Source of the DNA: an uncultured Bacilli bacterium
GTDB taxonomy: Bacteria; Bacillota_I; Bacilli_A; RF39; UBA660
Direction: 5' to 3'
NCBI GenBank assembly: GCA_934130485.1
Contig: CAKOYE010000050.1
Span: forward strand, 1 to 6,750
Length of the DNA: 6,750 bases
This document shows, one piece after another, positions 1 through 5,633 of the stretch. How positions within the stretch are numbered: position 1 is the first letter of the stretch; each line of letters begins with the position of its first letter. The position numbers and the translations under genes were made by a program. The notes under the pieces are model-generated. The model was not told where the DNA came from, made no database searches, and saw only the letters and a program-made list of their open reading frames with translations.

Positions 1-56
1 AGAAGTTAAGCACTTTCACGCCGAAAATAGTGTAAGCTAAGATAGGTAGTTGCCAA
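1..56 (+). rRNA. rrf: 5S ribosomal RNA, 3' portion (5' part outside window)
   Basis: The segment carries the bacterial 5S signature GAAGTTAAGC (positions 2-11), then GCCGA (20-24), a loop-E-like AAGATAGG (39-46) and a 3' end GTTGCCAA (49-56) able to pair with the expected 5' strand of helix I, which lies left of the window. A long T run follows directly. The helix IV region is short: TAGT and GCTA (29-32 and 37-40) enclose a GTAA tetraloop, against a clearly longer helix in Bacillus subtilis. Mycoplasma 5S RNAs are similarly shortened, so this is probably lineage-specific rather than damage. The window thus starts at the end of an rRNA operon. The exact 3' end is estimated from the helix I complement. 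Confidence 0.88.
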
Positions 57-79
57 TTTTTTTTGTATTTTTTTATAAT
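50..79 (+). promoter_or_regulatory. possible sigma-A promoter for the deacetylase gene
   Basis: A perfect TATAAT at 74-79 lies 18 bases after TTGCCA at 50-55 (five of six match TTGACA). The -35 element would be the last bases of the 5S gene, and TTGCCA is there because of rRNA pairing, so the match may be accidental; TATAAT is also easily found by chance in such AT-rich DNA. The predicted transcript starts near 86, leaving a leader of about 30 bases before the ATG at 117. Confidence 0.35.
57..74 (+). terminator. T-rich terminator of the rRNA operon
   Basis: Eight T (57-64) follow the 5S 3' strand and, after GTA, seven more (68-74). No separate hairpin lies between the 5S end and the T run, so helix I of 5S rRNA itself, or a stem partly outside the window, would have to act as the terminator stem. 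Read-through into the next gene is possible. Confidence 0.5.
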
Positions 80-116
80 TTTTTACTCATAATATTTTTG
101 TTATATTGGAGGATTT

Positions 117-1367
117 ATGAAAAAGATATTTTTATTTGGCTTGTTATTATTTATGATATTTGGTTTTTTTATAATTTTTAATTTTAATAAAGATGAAAAA
201 ATAGAACATTTAATGCCAAATATAGAGGATTATACATTAAATGATTTAGAAAAGTTTGCATCTGAAAATAATTTAGTTCTAAAAATAAATAAAATTTATT
301 CAGACTCATATAATAAATACAAATTAGTAAATCAAAGTATTAAAGAAGGAGAAGTTTTAATTGATAATACAGAATTAGTTGTCGATTATATTATTGGTAC
401 GTTAGAGGAAGAAAAGCAAATACAACTAAAAAAATATACTGAAAATAAAGTCAATGAATTAGGTAGAATTCCTATTATGATGTACCACGGAATTCATAAT
501 AAGTTGAATTCTGAAACGATGTATACAGGTGGAAATGTGGATAAAGATGGTTATCAACGCACGATTGAGGCATTTAGAAATGATTTGGAATTTTATTATC
601 AGAATAATTATAGGATGATAAGATTAAATGACTATGTTGATGGCATTATAGATGTAGAAATAGGAAAAAGTCCCATTATAATAACTTTTGATGACGGTTT
701 AAAAAATAATATTATAGTAACCGGCTTAGATCAAAATGGTGAAATAATAATAGATCCTAATTGTGCAATTGGAGTTCTAGAAGAATTTAAAAGAAAATAT
801 CCAGATTACAATGTTACAGCAACTTTTTTTATCAATTCAAGCCTTTTTAATCAACCAGAATACAATGAAAAAATTATAAAATGGTTAGTAAAAAATGGAT
901 ATGACATTGGTAATCACACAGCAACACATTCAGACTTTACTAAAATTAGTTCTGAAGAAACTAATTATCAAATTGGTAGTGTTTATGAAATTTTGGATGA
1001 AATTATTCCAGATTCATATGTCAATATTGTTGCATTGCCATATGGTTCACCATACAAAAAGAGTCATAAAAACTTTAGTCACATACTATCTACTTCCTAT
1101 AATGGTAAGAATTATGTAACTAAATCAACTTTGAGAGTTGGTTGGGAAAGTGATTATTCACCATTTAGTGTTGACTTTGATAAAACATTTATTAAACGTA
1201 TAAGAGCTTATGATAATAATGGAATAGAATTTGATATTAAAGCAAATTTTAAAAACTTAGAAAATAATAGATATATATCAGATGGTGATAAGAGTAAAAT
1301 AGTAATAAAAGAAAGTGATTTTTCAAAATTAAATTCACAAACAAAATTAGAGGTTATAACTTATTAA
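117..1367 (+). CDS. membrane-anchored PASTA-domain CE4 polysaccharide deacetylase
   Basis: 416 residues, probably an extracytoplasmic deacetylase of peptidoglycan or another cell-surface glycan. Residues about 4-23 form a hydrophobic segment after MKK with no lipobox cysteine, so an uncleaved membrane anchor is likely. Residues 33-94 resemble one PASTA domain (MPNIEDYTLNDL at the start, NQSIKEGE near the end), a module that binds muropeptides or beta-lactams in Ser/Thr kinases and penicillin-binding proteins. The catalytic part starts at IPIMMYHGI and has CE4 motif 1 TFDDG (190-194; D192 predicted base, D193 metal ligand) and motif 2 HTATH (267-271; H267 and H271 metal ligands). Motif 3 is ALPYG (306-310), lacking the Arg of the usual RxPY, as I recall for the IcaB/PgaB-type branch. 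About 20 extra residues separate motif 1 from the strand ATFFI. The ATG is chosen because GGAGGA lies at 108-113 and the signal-like N-terminus starts there. Flanked by 5S rRNA and a terminator, it appears monocistronic. Substrate is not determinable. Confidence 0.85.
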   Translation: MKKIFLFGLLLFMIFGFFIIFNFNKDEKIEHLMPNIEDYTLNDLEKFASENNLVLKINKIYSDSYNKYKLVNQSIKEGEVLIDNTELVVDYIIGTLEEEKQIQLKKYTENKVNELGRIPIMMYHGIHNKLNSETMYTGGNVDKDGYQRTIEAFRNDLEFYYQNNYRMIRLNDYVDGIIDVEIGKSPIIITFDDGLKNNIIVTGLDQNGEIIIDPNCAIGVLEEFKRKYPDYNVTATFFINSSLFNQPEYNEKIIKWLVKNGYDIGNHTATHSDFTKISSEETNYQIGSVYEILDEIIPDSYVNIVALPYGSPYKKSHKNFSHILSTSYNGKNYVTKSTLRVGWESDYSPFSVDFDKTFIKRIRAYDNNGIEFDIKANFKNLENNRYISDGDKSKIVIKESDFSKLNSQTKLEVITY

Positions 1368-1382
1368 AAAGTTTAACAAAAT

Positions 1383-1409
1383 AGGTATTGTAATAATACT
1401 TTTTTTTTT
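1383..1409 (+). terminator. Rho-independent terminator after the deacetylase gene
   Basis: GTATT (1385-1389) and AATAC (1395-1399) form a 5 bp stem with a five-base loop, extendable by a G-T and an A-T pair, followed by ten T (1400-1409). The stem is weak but the T tract is long. The -35 region and spacer of the tsaE promoter lie in the same bases. Confidence 0.65.
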
Positions 1410-1417
1410 GCTATAAT
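1388..1417 (+). promoter_or_regulatory. sigma-A promoter of the tsaE operon, extended -10
   Basis: TATAAT at 1412-1417 is preceded by TG one base upstream (TGCTATAAT, 1409-1417), an extended -10 element. TTGTAA at 1388-1393 (four of six match TTGACA) stands 18 bases away. Transcription should start around 1423-1425, only about ten bases before the tsaE ATG at 1434. Its location, in the only sizeable gap upstream of a set of overlapping genes, supports it. Confidence 0.6.
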
Positions 1418-1423
1418 AGTTGT

Positions 1424-1429
1424 GGTGAT
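1424..1429 (+). promoter_or_regulatory. ribosome binding site GGTGAT deciding the tsaE start
   Basis: GGTGAT can pair with the 5' part of the anti-Shine-Dalgarno region of 16S rRNA (complement AGGAGGTGAT). Aligned this way the usual GGAGG core would end about 8 bases before the ATG at 1434, which favours 1434 over the ATG at 1431 and over the GTG codons at 1422 and 1425, which lie in or next to the site. Confidence 0.6.
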
Positions 1430-1433
1430 AATG

Positions 1434-1883
1434 ATGGAATATAAAATTACAACAAGAAGTGAAAGAGAAACAATTGAAATAGCTCAAAATTTTGAATCAG
1501 AAAAATTTCCTAATATGATTATATGTTTAGATGGTGAGCTAGGTAGCGGCAAAACTATTTTTGCTAAAGGTATTGCTAATGCATTAGGAATAAATGAAAC
1601 AATTACATCTCCAACATTTACAATTATTAAGGAATATAATGGAGAATTACCATTATACCATATGGATGTTTATAGACTAGATGGTAATACCGAAGGCGTT
1701 GGAATTGAAGAATATTTTACTAAAGGTGGAGTAGTAGTAATCGAGTGGGCTGATACGATTAAAGATATTTTACCTAGTGAAAGACTTGATATCAAATTTA
1801 AAATAGTTGATGAAAATAAAAGACTACTAATTATGACCCCTTATGGAAAAAAATACGAAGATTTATGTGAGGCTGTTTTATGA
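1434..1883 (+). CDS. tsaE: tRNA threonylcarbamoyladenosine biosynthesis ATPase TsaE
   Basis: 149 residues, the normal size of the YjeE/TsaE family. TsaE is the P-loop ATPase that binds the TsaB-TsaD heterodimer and is needed for turnover in forming t6A at position 37 of ANN-decoding tRNAs; it is cytosolic. Visible motifs are the Walker A GELGSGKT (34-41), SPTFTI (59-64) in the switch region, HMDVYRL (76-82), and the Walker B-like VVVIEWAD (100-107). The start at 1434 gives MEYKITT and is set by the GGTGAT site; the upstream in-frame GTG would add only MVIM from the leader. The stop TGA is followed at once by TAA, and TGA overlaps the tsaB ATG (ATGA, 4-base overlap). It is the first gene of the tsaE-tsaB-rimI-tsaD operon. 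Confidence 0.95.
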   Translation: MEYKITTRSERETIEIAQNFESEKFPNMIICLDGELGSGKTIFAKGIANALGINETITSPTFTIIKEYNGELPLYHMDVYRLDGNTEGVGIEEYFTKGGVVVIEWADTIKDILPSERLDIKFKIVDENKRLLIMTPYGKKYEDLCEAVL

Positions 1884-2512
1884 TAAGCCTATTTTTAGAT
1901 ACATCTACCAAAAATATCACAATTTCTATTATTAAAGATTTTGAGCAAATTTATTTTTTTCATGAAGAAATAATTGAAGATTTATCTGTTAAAATATTAC
2001 CATTAATAGATAATGCACTAAAAGAATGCTCATTAAAAATAAATGATATTAAAAAAATTTATGTAACAATAGGACCTGGAAGTTTTACTGGTATTAGAAT
2101 TGGTTTAACAATAATGAAAGTTTTAGCATGGAGTCTAAATATAGAAATTATTCCTTTATCCAGTTTAGAATTATTAGCTTCAACAAAAACTACCACTGAT
2201 TATATAATTCCATATATAGATGCTAGACGTGGTAATTGTTTTATAGCTATATATGATAATGATTTAAATATTATTTCTAATGATCAATTTGTAAACTTTC
2301 TTGAATTTATGAACAATATTGATAAACTTAAAACATACAAGATTGTTACTTACGATGAAATTGATAATAATAATAAAATAAAACCAGAAATTGATGTATT
2401 AAAAGTAATAAATCGACATAAAAACGATTCTGCAGTAAATCCTCATACTGTTAATCCAAATTACTTAAAATTAACAGAAGCAGAAGAAAATTTAAAAAAA
2501 AAGAATGATTAG
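1880..2512 (+). CDS. tsaB: tRNA threonylcarbamoyladenosine biosynthesis protein TsaB
   Basis: 210 residues, slightly short for the family (about 220-235). TsaB is an inactive ASKHA-fold paralogue of TsaD that dimerises with it and forms the platform for TsaE in t6A synthesis. The N-terminal LDTST (6-10) and the family hallmark GPGSFTGIRIGL (65-76) are present, as is the DARRGNCFIAIYD segment in the middle. The C-terminal half is diverged and ends in a Lys-rich tail. The start is supported by GAGG at 1869-1872, seven bases upstream, and by the 4-base ATGA overlap with tsaE. Its last 8 bases overlap rimI. Gene order and the GPGSFTG motif distinguish it from TsaD, which lies two genes downstream. 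Confidence 0.94.
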   Translation: MISLFLDTSTKNITISIIKDFEQIYFFHEEIIEDLSVKILPLIDNALKECSLKINDIKKIYVTIGPGSFTGIRIGLTIMKVLAWSLNIEIIPLSSLELLASTKTTTDYIIPYIDARRGNCFIAIYDNDLNIISNDQFVNFLEFMNNIDKLKTYKIVTYDEIDNNNKIKPEIDVLKVINRHKNDSAVNPHTVNPNYLKLTEAEENLKKKND

Positions 2513-2924
2513 AAAAATTGAAATTTCTGATCTTTTACAACTAAATGAAATGACAAATAATTTTGGTTTAATTGTAAGAGAAAATGATTTATTAAATATT
2601 GATGAAAAATATTTGGGATATTTTACTTCAAATATGTTAGTGGCATTCATCTGTTATTCCATTTATTATGAAAGAGCAGAAATTAATTATATATATGTAA
2701 AAAAAGAATATAGAAGGTTTGGCATTGCTTCCGATCTTATTAAAAATATGATTAGAGAAAATAATAATTTAGAAAATATAACTTTAGAAGTTCGTAAAAG
2801 TAATTTTAACGCGATTAACTTGTATAAAAAATTCGGATTTTGTGAGTGCGCAATTAGAAAAAATTACTATGGCAGTGAAGATGCTATTTTGATGATTAAG
2901 AAATTTGGTGATAATAATGAATGA
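2505..2924 (+). CDS. rimI: ribosomal protein alanine N-acetyltransferase RimI (GNAT family)
   Basis: 139 residues, typical for RimI. The GNAT acetyl-CoA pyrophosphate loop is RRFGIA (70-75, R/Q-x-x-G-x-A). The RimI signature follows: LEVRKSNFNAINLYKKFGF (94-112). E95 and Y107 are 12 residues apart and match the Glu and Tyr reported as general base and acid in Salmonella RimI (E103 and Y115). In Enterobacteria RimI acetylates the N-terminal Ala of ribosomal protein S18; homologues in other lineages may be broader, so the substrate here is inferred. No good Shine-Dalgarno stands before the ATG (only an A-rich stretch), and the start lies inside the last 8 bases of tsaB, so translation is probably coupled to tsaB. 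Its own 3' end overlaps tsaD by 8 bases. RimI between TsaB and TsaD is a common Firmicute arrangement. Confidence 0.9.
   Translation: MIRKIEISDLLQLNEMTNNFGLIVRENDLLNIDEKYLGYFTSNMLVAFICYSIYYERAEINYIYVKKEYRRFGIASDLIKNMIRENNNLENITLEVRKSNFNAINLYKKFGFCECAIRKNYYGSEDAILMIKKFGDNNE
2907..2912 (+). promoter_or_regulatory. ribosome binding site GGTGAT deciding the tsaD start
   Basis: GGTGAT inside the 3' end of rimI lies four bases before the ATG at 2917, the same arrangement as at tsaE. The in-frame TTG at 2905 and GTG at 2908 are in or next to the site itself and are rejected as starts. Confidence 0.6.
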
Positions 2925-3921
2925 TACATATATTTTGGCTATAGAATCAAGCTGTGATGAAACTAGTGCATCAATTGTAAAAAATGGAAATGAGGAAATA
3001 TCTACTGTTGTATTATCTCAAATGGATACTCACGCTAACTATGGTGGGGTAGTACCAGAAATTGCAAGTAGAATGCATATAGAAAATATAACGCTTGTTT
3101 TAGAAGAAACAATAAAAAAATCTAATTTAACAATGAATGATATTGATGCAATAGCAGTAACTTATGGTCCAGGTTTAATTGGGTCATTACTAATAGGTGT
3201 AGAGGCGGCAAAAACCCTAGCCTATATTTATAACAAACCTCTTGTACCAGTTCATCATATAGCAGGTCATATTTATGCAAATAACTTAGAAAGAAATATG
3301 GAATTTCCTTTAATAGCGCTCGTTGTAAGTGGCGGTCACACTGAATTAGTATATATGAAAGAAAACTATAGTTTTAAGAAAATAGGTGGTACACTTGATG
3401 ATGCAGTTGGTGAGGCATACGATAAAGTTGCTAGGGTATTAAATCTTCCATATCCTGGTGGTCCATTAGTCGATAAATTAGCTCATAAAGGAAATGATAC
3501 ATATAAATTACCAATTCCCTTAGATGATGATACATATAATTTTAGTTTTAGTGGAATAAAGAGCGCAGTTATAAATTTAAAGCATAATGAAGAACAACGT
3601 GGAAATACTATAAATATAGAAAATTTAGCTTGTTCTTTTCAAAATCGAGTTGTAAAGATATTAACAAAAAAAACTATGCGAGCTTTAAGAAAATATAATG
3701 TAAATAATTTAATTATTGCTGGTGGTGTTGCAGCAAATTCTGGAATAAGAAATGAATTTGAAAAATTATGTAAAGAAAATAATATTAAACTAACAATTCC
3801 TAAAATTAATAGGTGTACAGACAATGCTGCAATGATAGCAGCTGCAGGATTTTACGCGTATAAATTAAAACGTTTTGCAGATATAAATTTAAATGCTAAA
3901 GCAACTGATGAATTAAAATAA
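2917..3921 (+). CDS. tsaD: tRNA N6-adenosine threonylcarbamoyltransferase TsaD
   Basis: 334 residues, near the usual 335-345. TsaD transfers the threonylcarbamoyl group from threonylcarbamoyl-AMP to N6 of A37 in ANN-decoding tRNAs, within the TsaB-TsaD-TsaE complex. Its ASKHA/Kae1 motifs are intact: IESSCDETS (9-17), YGGVVPEIASRMH, metal-binding H114 and H118 in HHIAGH, VSGGHTEL (137-144), GGTLDDAVGEAYDK, FSFSGIKSAV, AGGVAANSG, and CTDNAAMIA (C300 to A308), whose D302 is the third metal ligand by family comparison. The predicted N-terminus MNDTYILAIESS fits other TsaD proteins. It overlaps rimI by 8 bases. No terminator follows it before the next gene, 33 bases on. TsaC or TsaC2, the upstream enzyme, is not in the window. 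Confidence 0.97.
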   Translation: MNDTYILAIESSCDETSASIVKNGNEEISTVVLSQMDTHANYGGVVPEIASRMHIENITLVLEETIKKSNLTMNDIDAIAVTYGPGLIGSLLIGVEAAKTLAYIYNKPLVPVHHIAGHIYANNLERNMEFPLIALVVSGGHTELVYMKENYSFKKIGGTLDDAVGEAYDKVARVLNLPYPGGPLVDKLAHKGNDTYKLPIPLDDDTYNFSFSGIKSAVINLKHNEEQRGNTINIENLACSFQNRVVKILTKKTMRALRKYNVNNLIIAGGVAANSGIRNEFEKLCKENNIKLTIPKINRCTDNAAMIAAAGFYAYKLKRFADINLNAKATDELK

Positions 3922-3943
3922 AAAATAATAAAAAGAATAAAAT

Positions 3944-3951
3944 GGGGTGAT
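3944..3951 (+). promoter_or_regulatory. ribosome binding site GGGGTGAT before the GTG-started gene
   Basis: GGGGTGAT ends three bases before GTG 3955. It is the third site here built on GGTGAT rather than a plain GGAGG core. It makes the rare GTG start credible; the next in-frame ATG is far downstream, and starting there would remove much of the protein. Confidence 0.6.
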
Positions 3952-3954
3952 ATT

Positions 3955-5595
3955 GTGCTTAATGAGGAAGAAAAAAAATATTTATCTAGCACCAGATTGT
4001 CCATAAAAATTAATTATGTGGAAATTAAAGAAAACTATAGTGATGAAAATATATTTTATTATTATGGTAAAGGAATAATAATTTCCACTATTAATAATGA
4101 AACTTATATTGATAAAAACTACTATACAGGTGATAAATTAATACAATTATTGAATAGTATTTTTTCTTGCTTGGATACAATAGAATTAATCTTACCAGAA
4201 GAGTTCATATCAATAGATATAATAAATAAAACATTTTACAGTTTAACCTGTAAAACTTTAACAATTGAAGGCAAAGAAAAGATAAATTTAGAACAATTAA
4301 TTGCAATAAACAATAACTGTGATATACGCGAATTAAAAGTTCCAGATATAGAAAAAAATATAACAAATAATAAATTTAATTTTAAGATTATTCCTAACAT
4401 TAATAATCAATTTACAAGTAAAAAATTCAAGGATTTCATATTTGATGATATTCTTCATTTTAAAAATTTAAGTATTGAATTACCTCTTAAGGCAGATTAT
4501 ATTGATGATTCAAACAAAAATATAAGCGAAAAAGAGGATTTAAAAAAAATTATAGATGTTTTAATTGATATTGATACACTTTCTATAACAATTTTAGATA
4601 ATGGTAACCAATCAATTGAAGAATCATTAGAAATTATTAATATGATAGATAATTCTATTGGAAGCAAAATAGAAAATATTTATTATATAACTGGAAATAG
4701 AAATATAGATAATATTGAAAAATTAAAAACATTGGAAACTGAACATAGGGTTTCTATAATGTATGATAAAGAAATTATTTGTTCAATAGATGACTTTATC
4801 AATATGAGAAATCACATTAATAAAATGTTGAATGAATTAAAAAATTTTGAATTGTCTCCTCTAGAAAAAGTACTATATGTTTATGACATTATAAAGGATT
4901 TTTATATAATAAATCATAAATATATGAAAGAAAAAAAAGTCACAAGATTTATTCATAGAATTTTTAAAGTAAATGAATTAAATTGTCAAGCTTATGCCGC
5001 TTTATATTCAGAACTTTTACGAGAACTAAAAATCGAAGCAACTGATTTCAATTTATATTCTCCATTAGTAGAAGAATTATTCTTAACTAGCGATAATCAC
5101 GCAAGGACTATGATTCATTTAATTGACAACAAATATAAAATTGACGGTTTATTTAGTGCTGATGTCGTATGGGATGCCATAAAAAAAATCAAAAAAAATT
5201 ATCATTATGAATTCTTTCTAACAAGAATATCAAATTTGAAAAAACAATATAGTTTAGATAAATTCCATAATGATATTGAAATATTATTTTCTAATATATC
5301 GATAAATAATCTGTCTGAAAAGGAAAAGCAAGTCTATGAGAGGCTTTTAAATAAAAATAATGTATCCGATGAGGATATAAAAAATTTAAAGAAGATAATG
5401 AAAAATAATATTTCACTTAAAGATTTTTTATATAGTTTATCCGCTGTTAGAGTAGCACAAGGAAGAGATAAAAAAGTTATTAAAGAAGAACTTGTAGCAA
5501 TTGTCAATAGAACAAATAAAAAGGAAAAATTTACTGATAAATTTTATAATGCAGATGAAGATTTAAAATATTTAGATATTACTTTGCCAGACTAA
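3955..5595 (+). CDS. transglutaminase-like cysteine protein of unknown function
   Basis: 546 residues with no signal peptide or membrane segment, so probably cytosolic. Residues about 300-400 fit the transglutaminase-like fold: a helix SPLEKVLYVYDIIKDF, then NCQAYAALYSELL with C344, DNHARTMIH with H382, and YKIDGLF with D397, in the order and spacing of a Cys-His-Asp triad. This superfamily includes crosslinking enzymes, peptidases and inactive members; which this is cannot be told. Residues 1-280 are rich in Ile, Asn and Asp and look like alternating strands and helices, weakly reminiscent of irregular leucine-rich repeats (for example KTLTIEG, RELKVPD, KNLSIEL, DTLSITIL), but I do not recognise a family. 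Residues 400-546 appear mainly helical and charged. The start is GTG, supported by GGGGTGAT. Only 33 bases separate it from tsaD, with no terminator, so it is likely the last gene of the t6A operon; a functional link is not shown. A hairpin terminator overlaps its stop codon. Confidence 0.72.
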   Translation: MLNEEEKKYLSSTRLSIKINYVEIKENYSDENIFYYYGKGIIISTINNETYIDKNYYTGDKLIQLLNSIFSCLDTIELILPEEFISIDIINKTFYSLTCKTLTIEGKEKINLEQLIAINNNCDIRELKVPDIEKNITNNKFNFKIIPNINNQFTSKKFKDFIFDDILHFKNLSIELPLKADYIDDSNKNISEKEDLKKIIDVLIDIDTLSITILDNGNQSIEESLEIINMIDNSIGSKIENIYYITGNRNIDNIEKLKTLETEHRVSIMYDKEIICSIDDFINMRNHINKMLNELKNFELSPLEKVLYVYDIIKDFYIINHKYMKEKKVTRFIHRIFKVNELNCQAYAALYSELLRELKIEATDFNLYSPLVEELFLTSDNHARTMIHLIDNKYKIDGLFSADVVWDAIKKIKKNYHYEFFLTRISNLKKQYSLDKFHNDIEILFSNISINNLSEKEKQVYERLLNKNNVSDEDIKNLKKIMKNNISLKDFLYSLSAVRVAQGRDKKVIKEELVAIVNRTNKKEKFTDKFYNADEDLKYLDITLPD

Positions 5596-5622
5596 AAAAC
5601 ATTACTATTGTAATGTTTTTTT
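5594..5622. terminator. bidirectional Rho-independent terminator between convergent genes
   Basis: CATTAC (5600-5605) and GTAATG (5610-5615) form a perfect 6 bp stem with a TATT loop. Six A on the left (5594-5599) and seven T on the right (5616-5622) extend the pairing and give a U tract on either strand. It serves the plus-strand transglutaminase-like gene, whose TAA it overlaps, and the minus-strand sortase gene, which ends at 5634. Confidence 0.85.
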
Positions 5623-5633
5623 GCACAAATTAT

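Noticed and set aside
102..107. TATATT as a -10 element just before the deacetylase gene
   Set aside because: It directly abuts the ribosome site, which would put the transcript start at or in the start codon, and no -35 match is at the right distance.
895..1119. Alternative plus-strand frame of 74 codons inside the deacetylase gene
   Set aside because: It lies wholly within a well-supported gene that keeps the CE4 motifs in the other frame; its product has no recognisable features and no ribosome site.
1422..1433. GTG at 1422 or ATG at 1431 as the tsaE start
   Set aside because: These codons coincide with or abut the GGTGAT ribosome site; ATG 1434 has the right spacing and gives the normal family length.
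2905..2916. TTG at 2905 as the tsaD start
   Set aside because: It lies in the ribosome site; ATG 2917 gives the expected N-terminus just ahead of the IESSCDETS motif.
1881..2924. Mycoplasma-type genetic code (TGA as Trp)
   Set aside because: tsaE and rimI end naturally at TGA at family-typical lengths, no internal TGA is needed, and Trp is encoded by TGG (for example in IEWAD of tsaE).
3639..3824. Minus-strand frame of 61 codons opposite tsaD
   Set aside because: It is antisense to conserved TsaD motifs and has no independent support; in AT-rich DNA such frames arise by chance.
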